Part shown: piece by piece, positions 17,168 through 23,203 of the stretch
Numbering within the stretch: position 1 is the first letter of the stretch
How the letters are laid out: every line of letters starts with the position of its first letter
NCBI GenBank assembly: GCA_036393295.1
Contig: DASWHF010000021.1
Location: forward strand, 1 to 23,203
DNA length: 23,203 nt
From: DASWHF01 sp036393295
GTDB lineage: Bacteria > Pseudomonadota > Gammaproteobacteria > Acidiferrobacterales > UBA6901
Direction of reading: 5' to 3'
Program-made: the position numbers and the translations under genes
The notes under the pieces: generated by a model
Seen by the model: the letters and a program-made list of their open reading frames with translations, nothing else
Database searches by the model: none
Told to the model about the DNA's origin: nothing

Positions 17168-18235
17168 TCAAACGGTGCGGGTGGTCTTCCTGTTGTTGCT
17201 GCCGGTCGTGGATACCGACGCATTCTGCACGCCGTCGGCGATGCGGCGCAACTGTGTCTCGATCGACTGCAGGCTGGTGGCGATGCCGGACAGCAGCGGC
17301 AGCAGGTTCTGTCCGCCGCCGGCCGCGCCCAGGCTCGCCACCAGGTCGCCGGGTCCGCCGCCCGCCGCACCGGCACGCTCCGCGGTCGCCTGGCCCTTCC
17401 GGCCATGCGCCTTGGCGCGCGCGCCGTACGGCACCCACTGCAGCTCGTTGATCGCCGTGTTGAGCACGTCGGCACTGACCGTGCGGATATTGTCGGCGAA
17501 CGCGCAGGTGAGCGCGGTGTCGCAGAGCGTGTTGATCAGGCGCGGGATGCCGCCGGTGTATTTGTAGATCAGCGGGATCACGTTGTCGGCGAAGATGTCC
17601 TTCTGCGCGGCGCCGGCGACGCGCAGCCGGTGGGCGATATAGGCCTTGGTCTCGGTCTGGGTGAGCGCGCGCATGTGAAAGCGCAGGCGGATGCGCTGCA
17701 GCAGCTGCTCCAGCTCCGGCGAATCCAGGATGTCGTTGAGCTCCGGCTGGCCGACCAGGATCACGTGAATGATCTTTTCCTTCTGCGTCTCCAGCCCGGA
17801 CAGCATGCGGATCTCCTCCAGCACCGGCATGCTCAGGTTCTGCGCCTCGTCGACGATCAGCACCAATTGCTTGGATTCGAGGAATTTCTCGATCAGGAAG
17901 CTGTTGAGCATGTCCATCAGCTCGACCTTGCGGGCGTTGAACGGGTTGAGGCCGAACTCGACCAGCACCGCCTGCAGGAACTCGACCTCGGTGAGCTGGG
18001 TCTGGAAGATCTTCGCCACCAGCACGTTCTCGTCCAGCTCCGACAGCAGCTTCTGGATCAGCGTGGTCTTGCCGGCGCCGACCTCGCCGGTGATGACCAG
18101 AAAGCCGTCGCGGTTGTAGATCGCGTAGTCCATGTAGGCCTTGGCGCGCGCGTGATCCTTGCCCATGAACAGGAAATCCGGATCCGGCGTCAGGCGGAAG
18201 GGATACTCTTTGAGCTTGTAGAAGTCGATATACAT
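17168..18235 (-). CDS. XrtA/PEP-CTERM-associated secretion ATPase (ExeA/GspA-like AAA), 355 aa
   Basis: The protein opens MYIDFYKLKEYPFRLTPDPD, the standard beginning of this family (TIGR03015). Walker A is GEVGAGKTT at 50-58 and Walker B LVLIVDEAQ at 124-132; GQPELNDIL and GGIPRLINTLCD are the sensor-type motifs shared with ExeA. It probably uses ATP hydrolysis to drive or regulate assembly of the export machinery at the inner membrane. The catalytic part ends near residue 275. A Gly/Ala-rich linker then leads to a short amphipathic segment, LLSGIATSLQSIETQLRRIA, that may be a coiled-coil contact. The ATG at 18235-18233 lies 6 bases after the upstream stop, with GGGAGTGA as ribosome-binding site. 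It is the last gene of the export operon. Confidence 0.94.
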   Translation of the reverse strand: MYIDFYKLKEYPFRLTPDPDFLFMGKDHARAKAYMDYAIYNRDGFLVITGEVGAGKTTLIQKLLSELDENVLVAKIFQTQLTEVEFLQAVLVEFGLNPFNARKVELMDMLNSFLIEKFLESKQLVLIVDEAQNLSMPVLEEIRMLSGLETQKEKIIHVILVGQPELNDILDSPELEQLLQRIRLRFHMRALTQTETKAYIAHRLRVAGAAQKDIFADNVIPLIYKYTGGIPRLINTLCDTALTCAFADNIRTVSADVLNTAINELQWVPYGARAKAHGRKGQATAERAGAAGGGPGDLVASLGAAGGGQNLLPLLSGIATSLQSIETQLRRIADGVQNASVSTTGSNNRKTTRTV

Positions 18236-18241
18236 GGCGGT

Positions 18242-19585
18242 TCACTCCCAGTTGCGGCTGCCTGGGGTCTGGTAGCGGTAGCTGACGCCGAGCGCGGCGC
18301 GGAACTCCTCGTATTCCTGCCCGGCGACCGCGCCGTCGCTCACCCGCTCGTTGCGCGTGAGCGTCAGGCTGACCGTCAGCGGCTCGCGCGCGCGATAGAC
18401 CAGGCCGAGCCCGGCGCTGGCGAGGATATCGATGCGATCGACGTTCTGGTAATCGGTCTTGGACCAATTGCCGGTCAGGCTGCCGGTCAGCGCCTCGGTG
18501 AGCTTGTAGCTGAGCTCGACGCCGCCGCCGGCGATCTTGACGTCGTTGAGCACGGCCAGCTCGTACGCCTCGCTGCGGCCGTAGGCGCGCAGCACCGTGC
18601 CGAGGAAACCGCTGGTGCCGGAATACGTCGCGTCGGCCTGCTTGGCGTAAAGAATGTCGGTCTGCCCGGGCGCCGACACCAGCGACGGATCGCCGCCGGT
18701 CAGGCCCGCGGTGAGCAGGTCGCGCGCGTTGTCGGTGTACTCGGCCGACGCCGCCAGCCGGTAGGCGCTGCGCGGCGTGGACTGGCGGTGGACCGACAGC
18801 CGGCCGAGCGCGCCCTGCACCTCGGCCGAGCGGTCGCGCACGATGGTGGTGCCGCCCAGATCCAGATTGACGCCCGAGCCGGTCTGGGTCGTGCGTGTCT
18901 GCAGGCTGAAGTAGGCGTCGCGGCGCCGGAAGTTCTCGTTGTTCATCGGGTCGTCGAAATCGGTGCGCTCGCTGCTGTAGTTCAACGACAGCGTCGTGCG
19001 CGGCGTGTAGCGGTAGATCCAGCGGGCGATGCCCGAGACGCGCGTGCTGTCGCGGTCTCCGGTCGGCCCCGTGCCGGTTTCGATGTTCTCGAAGTAGTAA
19101 TCGGCGTAGCGCGCGCCGACGCTCAAGGTGTTGACCGGATTCAGGCGCAGGAACGCGTCGGGGCCGGTGGAGAAGGTATTGGCGTTCTCGCGGTTCGACG
19201 GGATGTCGAGCGACGCCCGGTCGCGCAAAACCTGCACAAACACGTCCTCGGCCGTCCAGGTGAGCTGTTCGGGCGAGATCGACCACACCGCGACGCCGTT
19301 GAGACCGAGGTTGGTCCGGTCCTCGAACTGATCGGAGCGGTAGTCCTGGTACTCCACCGACGCCGCCAGGTTGGTGTTCAACCGTGGACCGTCTTCGCGC
19401 ATGCTGAATCCCGAGCTCACGATACCCACCCACCCGTGCTCTTCATTCGCCGGCGTGAGCAGAATGTTGTTGCTGTACTCGACGCGCGTGCCGGCGTCGA
19501 GTATGTACTCGGCCGCGGCGGCGCCGCCCGGCAGGGCCGCCGACACCGCGATGGCCAGCAGCCGCTTCGCCGGCGCCTGCTTCAC
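18242..19585 (-). CDS. PEP-CTERM/XrtA system-associated outer-membrane protein, 447 aa
   Basis: The start is a GTG at 19585-19583 that overlaps the kinase-like gene's TGA (GTGA). It gives a signal peptide of about 25 residues (VKQAPAKRLLAIAVSAALPG followed by GAAAA) and the mature start EYILDAGTRVEYSNNILLTP. The rest is made of alternating polar/aromatic strands such as TLSVGARYADYYFEN, RWIYRYTPRTTLSLNYSSER and ALGVSYRYQTPGSRNWE, which looks like a transmembrane beta-barrel. The sequence matches the uncharacterised family TIGR03016, always found beside the exosortase ATPase and export genes. It may form or gate the outer-membrane exit channel; that role is inferred from context. The frame extends upstream to 19681, but that stretch lies in the neighbouring gene and would hide the signal peptide. 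Confidence 0.88.
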   Translation of the reverse strand: MKQAPAKRLLAIAVSAALPGGAAAAEYILDAGTRVEYSNNILLTPANEEHGWVGIVSSGFSMREDGPRLNTNLAASVEYQDYRSDQFEDRTNLGLNGVAVWSISPEQLTWTAEDVFVQVLRDRASLDIPSNRENANTFSTGPDAFLRLNPVNTLSVGARYADYYFENIETGTGPTGDRDSTRVSGIARWIYRYTPRTTLSLNYSSERTDFDDPMNNENFRRRDAYFSLQTRTTQTGSGVNLDLGGTTIVRDRSAEVQGALGRLSVHRQSTPRSAYRLAASAEYTDNARDLLTAGLTGGDPSLVSAPGQTDILYAKQADATYSGTSGFLGTVLRAYGRSEAYELAVLNDVKIAGGGVELSYKLTEALTGSLTGNWSKTDYQNVDRIDILASAGLGLVYRAREPLTVSLTLTRNERVSDGAVAGQEYEEFRAALGVSYRYQTPGSRNWE

Positions 19586-20517
19586 GTCTTGCCAGGCGGC
19601 ACTGCGGCGCCGGCGCCGTTGCCCGCCTGCGGCTTCGCCGGACGGAACGGATGCAGCAACATCTCGCCCAACTGGCGCCACGAAAATTTCGGGACCGCCG
19701 GCTCATCGTTGAAGATCACGCCGAGCAGTTTCTGTTCGCCGACCGCCTTGGCGGCCTTCATCACCTGCGCCGGCGTCAGGCGTCCGTACGGAACCACCAG
19801 CAGCACGTAGTCGCACAGCTCCAGCAGGATCTGCGCGTCCGCGGAGTCGGCGATCGCCGGGGCGTTGAGGATGACGTAGCGATCCGGGTAGCGCCGGGTG
19901 ACATCGTCCATCAGCGCGCGCATGCGCACCGAGGTGAAGAACTCCGCCGACGCCCGGTTCAGGCTGCCGGACGGCAACAGGCGCATGCGCGGGATGCCGA
20001 CCGGGTAGATGATCTGGTCGACGCCGATATCGCGCCCCTGCAGGTAATCGGTCAGGCCCGAACCCCGGGCACCGTTGATCAGCCGGTTGAGGTAGGGATC
20101 GCGCAGATCGCAATCGACCAGCAGCGAGGTCTTGCTCTCGTCGAGTGACAGGGCCACCGCCAGGTTGGCGGACACGAAGCTGGCGCCGCGATCGACCGCC
20201 GCCGAAGTCACCATGACCACGGCGTTGCGGCCGGACAGTTTCTGCAGCAGGCGCGTGCGCAGCTCGCGGTAGGCGTTGGCGACCCGGTTATCGGTCATGT
20301 CCGCGGATATCAGGCCGTGCGCCGCGCGCAACTCGCCGCTCAACGGGCTCGGCTCCTTCATGCGCGCGATGTCGTGCGCCTCGGCGGTCACCGGCCGCAG
20401 CGCGCGTAACGCGCTGGCGGCGGCAGGCGCCGACGCCGACGCGGCGCCGGACCGGGCCGGAACCATCAGCGTGCCGCGTTCGCGGGCGACCTTCAGGGCC
20501 TTCTCGATCTTGCTCAT
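19582..20517 (-). CDS. XrtA-associated BY-kinase homologue with degenerate P-loop, 311 aa
   Basis: Position and overall sequence match the PEP-CTERM-associated tyrosine autokinase (CpsD/EpsG-like, TIGR03018 type), which normally regulates chain length with the adjacent Wzz-like protein. The N-terminus MSKIEKALKVARERGTLMVP and the pre-P-loop helix NAYRELRTRLLQKL (81-94) are normal. The Walker A region, usually TSxxxGEGKT, reads TSAAVDRGASFV (104-115), so the lysine is lost. Walker A' is kept as LLVDCDLRDP (132-141). Walker B reads VILNAP (215-220), with Asn in place of the usual Asp. The C-terminal tail is Pro/Gly/Ala-rich and has no tyrosine cluster. It may therefore be a structural partner rather than an active kinase. 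The ATG at 20517-20515 follows the upstream stop by 2 bases; the longer open frame to 20598 is not supported. Confidence 0.87.
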   Translation of the reverse strand: MSKIEKALKVARERGTLMVPARSGAASASAPAAASALRALRPVTAEAHDIARMKEPSPLSGELRAAHGLISADMTDNRVANAYRELRTRLLQKLSGRNAVVMVTSAAVDRGASFVSANLAVALSLDESKTSLLVDCDLRDPYLNRLINGARGSGLTDYLQGRDIGVDQIIYPVGIPRMRLLPSGSLNRASAEFFTSVRMRALMDDVTRRYPDRYVILNAPAIADSADAQILLELCDYVLLVVPYGRLTPAQVMKAAKAVGEQKLLGVIFNDEPAVPKFSWRQLGEMLLHPFRPAKPQAGNGAGAAVPPGKT

Positions 20518-20519
20518 GA

Positions 20520-22064
20520 TCAGATCACTCCACCCAAGCGCAGGGCACTGACGGTGACGAATACCGCGCCGTTGGCCAGCAGAACCAGGAACAGCCACTG
20601 CATCTCGCGCTGCACCGTCGCGGTCTCGGACGGCGTCGAGAAATGCGGCAGCATCGCCACCAGCGGCAGCTTGAGCTGCTCGCTCAGTATCGCCGGCAGG
20701 CGGATGCGCGGGTCGAGCTGGAACTTGGCCACCACCAGGCCGAGCGGGACCAACAGGCCCAGCACCAGTCCCCCGATCGCGAAGTGCAGGAAGCGCAGAC
20801 CGGTCGGCTGGATCGGCACGCTCGCCGGTTCCTGTATCCGGAAGCTCATGCCCTGCTGATCGCGATCCAGGTTCATGGACACCCGCGCGGCCTCGCGGCG
20901 CTTGAGCAGGTCGCGATAGATATCGCGGTTGACCTCGTAGTCGCGCGTCACCTCGGCGAGCGTCACCTCGCCGACGTTGACGCGCCGGCCGCGATCCAGC
21001 TCCTCGTTCAGCTGACGCTTGTACTCGGCGATCCGCGCCCTGAGCGTGTCGATCTCGGTGGTCGCCCGCGACACATCGCTGCGCAGTTGCGCGTAGAGCG
21101 GGTTGTGCACGACTACGTCGTCGACCATCGGCTGGCCGGCCGCCCGGGCGGCGTCACGCCGCTGCCGCTCAGCGATGACCGACTCCTCGAGGTCCTCGAT
21201 CTGATGGCGCATGCGCACGATGTCCGGATAGGTGTCGTGGTAGGTCAGGCGCAGATTGTCGATCTGCGCCCGCAGCTCGGAAATGCGCGCACGGAACTGG
21301 CCCTCGCGGGTGAGCGCCGTGGCCACCTCGGCCTCGCCGGTGAGCTGCTTCTCCAGCGAGCTCTTCCTGATCTCGGCCTCGACCAGGTCGTGCTTGGCCT
21401 GCTCGATCTGCTGCTGCAGGGCGTCGATGCGCGCGCCGACCTGGGCCTCGGTGCCGACGCGCGCGTCGAGGTTCGCCGAACGGTACACTTTCAGCTCCTC
21501 CTCGGCCTCGGTCAGTTTCTTGAGGTATTCCTGCGCCTGGGTCTCGATGAACTCGTAGGCGGCCTTGCTCTCCGCCGCCTTGGCCTCGAGGCTCTCGGAC
21601 AGGAACAGGTCGGCCAGGGTCTTGGTGATCGTGTAGGCCCGCTCCGGGTCGGGGTCGCGGTACTCGATCTTGATCAGGTTCGGTCCGACGTTGGCGATGC
21701 GCGTGCGCTTCTCCATGCGCTCGACGAACGCCTGCTGGGTGAGCGGCGGCGCGGCTTCGGGCGGCATCCCGGAGAGCTCCATGATCCGGCTCATGATCCG
21801 CTGGCCGAAAATGATCTCGCGCGCGATCTTGGCGCGGTCGCGCACGTCGGTGGAGACCGCCGCACCCTGCATGAGCGGTTGGATGATGTTCTTGTCGTCG
21901 ATCAGGATCGTGGTCGAGGACTGGTAGGACGCGCCGCGCTGCCAACCGAGCCCGATCACCAGGGCGGTCAGGCTGATGACGACGAACAGGCTGACGATCA
22001 GCCAGCGGTTGGCGAAGGCCTCGTTCACGCCGACGCGAATGACTTGTTCGATGGAGAAACGCAT
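20520..22064 (-). CDS. XrtA system polysaccharide chain-length determinant (Wzz/PCP family), 514 aa
   Basis: An inner-membrane PCP protein. It starts with a cytoplasmic tail MRFSIEQVIRVGVNEAFANR, then a first membrane helix at about 21-40 (WLIVSLFVVISLTALVIGLG). A long periplasmic domain rich in predicted coiled coil (about 165-390) follows, containing AQEYLKKLTEAEEELKVYRS and DYEVNRDIYRDLLKRREAAR, the latter being the GNVR-type segment before the last helices. A second helix lies at about 425-446 and a third at about 490-508. This layout and length are those of the PEP-CTERM chain-length family (TIGR03007). It should set polymer length and couple the polymerase to the export lipoprotein. The ATG at 22064-22062 has GGGGTAGGCGG upstream. 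It lies 25 bases after the export protein gene and 2 bases before the kinase-like gene. Confidence 0.95.
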   Translation of the reverse strand: MRFSIEQVIRVGVNEAFANRWLIVSLFVVISLTALVIGLGWQRGASYQSSTTILIDDKNIIQPLMQGAAVSTDVRDRAKIAREIIFGQRIMSRIMELSGMPPEAAPPLTQQAFVERMEKRTRIANVGPNLIKIEYRDPDPERAYTITKTLADLFLSESLEAKAAESKAAYEFIETQAQEYLKKLTEAEEELKVYRSANLDARVGTEAQVGARIDALQQQIEQAKHDLVEAEIRKSSLEKQLTGEAEVATALTREGQFRARISELRAQIDNLRLTYHDTYPDIVRMRHQIEDLEESVIAERQRRDAARAAGQPMVDDVVVHNPLYAQLRSDVSRATTEIDTLRARIAEYKRQLNEELDRGRRVNVGEVTLAEVTRDYEVNRDIYRDLLKRREAARVSMNLDRDQQGMSFRIQEPASVPIQPTGLRFLHFAIGGLVLGLLVPLGLVVAKFQLDPRIRLPAILSEQLKLPLVAMLPHFSTPSETATVQREMQWLFLVLLANGAVFVTVSALRLGGVI

Positions 22065-22089
22065 GGACCGCCTACCCCTCCCGCCGGTA

Positions 22090-22716
22090 TCAGAACACCC
22101 GTTCCGGGACCGTCAGGACATCACCGGACTTGAGCTCAACGTTCGTCTTGAGCCTGCCCTTGTTGAGTATGTCGCCCAGGTCGATGTCCATGACCTGAAC
22201 CTTGTTGTCGACCTTGCGGTACAGCTTGGTGCGGTTCGGCGCCGCGAACTCGGTGACGCCGCCGGCCTCGAGTATGGCGTCGAGCACCGTCATGCCCTGC
22301 CGATACGGCAGGGAGATCGGCGAGCGCACCGCACCGGTGATGCGCACGCGCGTCAGGAACTCGTGGCTCTTGAGACTGGTGAGAATGACCGTGACGCTCG
22401 GGTCGCGGATGTAGTAGGCGAGCTTGGACTTGACGATCTGCGCCACCTCTTCCGGGGTCTTGCCGCCGGCCGGCACGTCGCCCACGAGCGGCACCGAGAT
22501 CATGCCGTCCGGGCGCACCGGCACGGTGACCGAGAGATCCGGATTGCGCCATACCGTCACCTGCACCTGGTCGTCGACCCCGATGCGATAGGTATCGACC
22601 GCCGGCTCGGCAACGACGCCGGCCGGACGCCGGGCGCTGTCCGGCGTGCCGGCACAGGCGCTGACGACTAAACCCGCAAAAATGACCACTATCCTGCTGC
22701 GCAAGTGGTTCACCAT
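22090..22716 (-). CDS. XrtA-associated polysaccharide export lipoprotein (Wza/BexD-like), 208 aa
   Basis: The outer-membrane export component of the locus. The signal peptide ends in the lipobox VSAC with Cys21, so it is a lipoprotein. The mature part has the Poly_export domain, DTYRIGVDDQVQVTVWRNPD followed by VPVRPDGMISVPLVGDVPAGGKTPEE, then a SLBB-like domain with VRITGAVRSPISLPYRQGMT and DAILEAGGVTEFA, and ends SGDVLTVPERVF. It is short compared with Wza (about 380 aa), as usual for the PEP-CTERM-associated export family (TIGR03027). It lacks the long C-terminal helix that forms the Wza pore, so another protein, perhaps the beta-barrel encoded three genes on, may complete the outer-membrane exit. 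The ATG at 22716-22714 follows a GGGGG run; a GTG codon directly follows it. It is the first gene of the export operon. Confidence 0.94.
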   Translation of the reverse strand: MVNHLRSRIVVIFAGLVVSACAGTPDSARRPAGVVAEPAVDTYRIGVDDQVQVTVWRNPDLSVTVPVRPDGMISVPLVGDVPAGGKTPEEVAQIVKSKLAYYIRDPSVTVILTSLKSHEFLTRVRITGAVRSPISLPYRQGMTVLDAILEAGGVTEFAAPNRTKLYRKVDNKVQVMDIDLGDILNKGRLKTNVELKSGDVLTVPERVF

Positions 22717-23029
22717 ACCCCCGCTTCACGTCGAGTCTTCGCGACCCGCGCTGATTTTTGAGTGTTACCCCGGCTTGCTGCGATTCCCCGGATATCTTAT
22801 CTTTGGCATTCAATCACATCAGCATGAAGGGTTGATGTGACCTGCATCACAAACGGCCTGCAGTTTTTCGCGCGGAACGCCGGGACGGACACAGCCGCTT
22901 GTTTTGGCGGCATTTTACCGCGTCTGCCCCGGCCGTGATAGGGGCTTGAGCTCACCGACCGTCGGCTGCCCCGCCCGATCGGCATTTGAACACGGCCGCC
23001 GGTCTCATAACAGCCGATACTACCAGTCT
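22717..23029 (-). promoter_or_regulatory. Leader and promoter region of the export operon
   Basis: This non-coding stretch precedes the five-gene export operon. Read towards the operon it contains the CRP-like site (22836-22851), a second TGTGA-type half site (22814-22818), and AT-rich sequence around 22790-22805 with TAAGAT, a possible -10, about 80 bases before the start codon. No good -35 accompanies it, which fits an activator-dependent promoter. I found no convincing -24/-12 (sigma-54) element, although sigma-54 control is common for PEP-CTERM genes. I see no gene here. Confidence 0.45.
22836..22851. promoter_or_regulatory. CRP-like binding site (TGTGA-N6-TCACA)
   Basis: The 16 bases TGTGACCTGCATCACA match both half-sites of the CRP/Vfr/Clp consensus exactly. 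Flanking bases (TTGA before, AAC after) are also acceptable. It is centred about 127 bases upstream of the export-lipoprotein start codon. A further TCACATCA (22814-22821) forms an inverted pair with TGATGTGA (22833-22840), 11 bases apart, so two overlapping sites may exist. If the TAAGAT at 22794-22799 is the -10, the perfect site would be centred near -57 to -62, the usual class I activator position. Confidence 0.6.
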
Positions 23030-23184
23030 GTTGAAAAAATCCATCCGGGACTTTTTCAACCACGCAAAGCAAAAATGCGATTTTTGCTTTGCTCCATTTT
23101 TCAAACACTTGCGTGTTTGAAAAATGGCGGTCGATCCATCGACCACACCGCAGCTCGTTGAAAAACACGTTTTTCAACGAGCTG
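23030..23184. repeat. Cluster of five consecutive hairpins
   Basis: Five inverted repeats are packed into 155 bases. They are GTTGAAAAA/TTTTTCAAC (23030-23060); GCAAAGCAAAAA/TTTTTGCTTTGC (23064-23092); a perfect 15-bp stem CCATTTTTCAAACAC with loop TTGC (23094-23127); GGTCGA/TCGACC (23129-23144); and a perfect 15-bp stem CAGCTCGTTGAAAAA with loop CACG (23151-23184). The TTGAAAAA word recurs in several arms. Local GC content is far below the rest of the window. Short open frames across it on both strands are by-products of the palindromes. It may be a dispersed non-coding element or a remnant of a mobile element end; it continues to near the window edge. Confidence 0.75.
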
Positions 23185-23203
23185 CTAGCCGGGTGCGTCG
23201 CCG

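Noticed and set aside
17090..19810. Plus-strand open frame of about 900 codons antisense to the ATPase and outer-membrane genes
   Set aside because: High GC makes long stop-free antisense frames common. The translation is a low-complexity mix of Arg, Ala, Gln, His and Val with no domain, and both minus-strand genes beneath it are well supported.
20518..20598. Upstream extension of the kinase-like protein to an ATG at 20598
   Set aside because: It would overlap the chain-length gene by about 80 bases. The ATG at 20517 gives the family-typical MSKIEKAL start, 2 bases after the upstream stop.
22894..22911. GCCGC/GCGGC hairpin followed by ATTTTA as a rho-independent terminator
   Set aside because: The stem has 5 bp with an 8-base loop, and no plus-strand gene precedes it.
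22797..23177. Minus-strand open frame of 126 codons, and an 85-codon plus-strand frame, across the hairpin cluster
   Set aside because: Both are encoded by the palindromes themselves, giving mirrored Lys/Phe-rich peptides on the two strands. No ribosome-binding site or family resemblance is visible.

Overview
The window is most of an exosortase-A (XrtA/PEP-CTERM) type exopolysaccharide locus from a high-GC proteobacterium. The gene set (PEP-CTERM-associated export protein, chain-length protein, autokinase-like protein, outer-membrane protein, secretion ATPase, deacetylase, FemAB protein, two stp-type glycosyltransferases, amidotransferase, acyl-CoA ligase and PLP decarboxylase) is the well-known companion set of EpsH/XrtA systems in Beta- and Gammaproteobacteria. 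High GC, strong third-position GC bias, REP-like palindromes and a CRP-type site fit a gammaproteobacterium (possibly a betaproteobacterium); I cannot name a genus.

Layout, right to left on the minus strand. At 23203-22717 is a lower-GC non-coding stretch with a cluster of perfect hairpins and a consensus CRP-like site. At 22716-17168 is a tight five-gene export/assembly operon: outer-membrane export lipoprotein, chain-length determinant, BY-kinase homologue with a degenerate P-loop, outer-membrane beta-barrel-like protein, and ExeA-type ATPase. At 17016-15100 is a lipoprotein with an Ig-like region and a right-handed beta-helix. At 12140-14961 an acyl-CoA ligase and a PLP decarboxylase, overlapping by 4 bp, lie on the plus strand. 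At 11858-10728 is a second, shorter beta-helix protein, a paralogue of the first. From 10544 leftwards is a nearly gapless run: wecB, polysaccharide deacetylase, FemAB-like transferase, two stp-type glycosyltransferases, asparagine-synthetase-like amidotransferase, two more GT4 glycosyltransferases, and the N-terminus of a Wzx-like flippase that runs off the left edge.

Together the genes would make an amino-sugar-containing polysaccharide. WecB would supply a ManNAc-type precursor, four glycosyltransferases would build the repeat unit, and the amidotransferase, deacetylase, FemAB protein and ligase/decarboxylase would modify it. The flippase would move it across the inner membrane, and the chain-length/export/outer-membrane proteins would polymerise and export it. 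The beta-helix proteins may bind or process it outside the cytoplasm.

Not found in this window: the exosortase itself, any PEP-CTERM substrate, a Wzy polymerase, the initiating sugar-phosphate transferase, an acyl carrier protein and the two exosortase-associated hydrolases. The interval where an exosortase gene could be expected (4859-5033) holds only an inverted-repeat element. The most interesting points are that absence, the degenerate kinase, the paralogous beta-helix genes flanking an opposite-strand gene pair, and several families of inverted repeats in the gaps. I see no wholly novel multi-gene system; this is a variant of a known locus.
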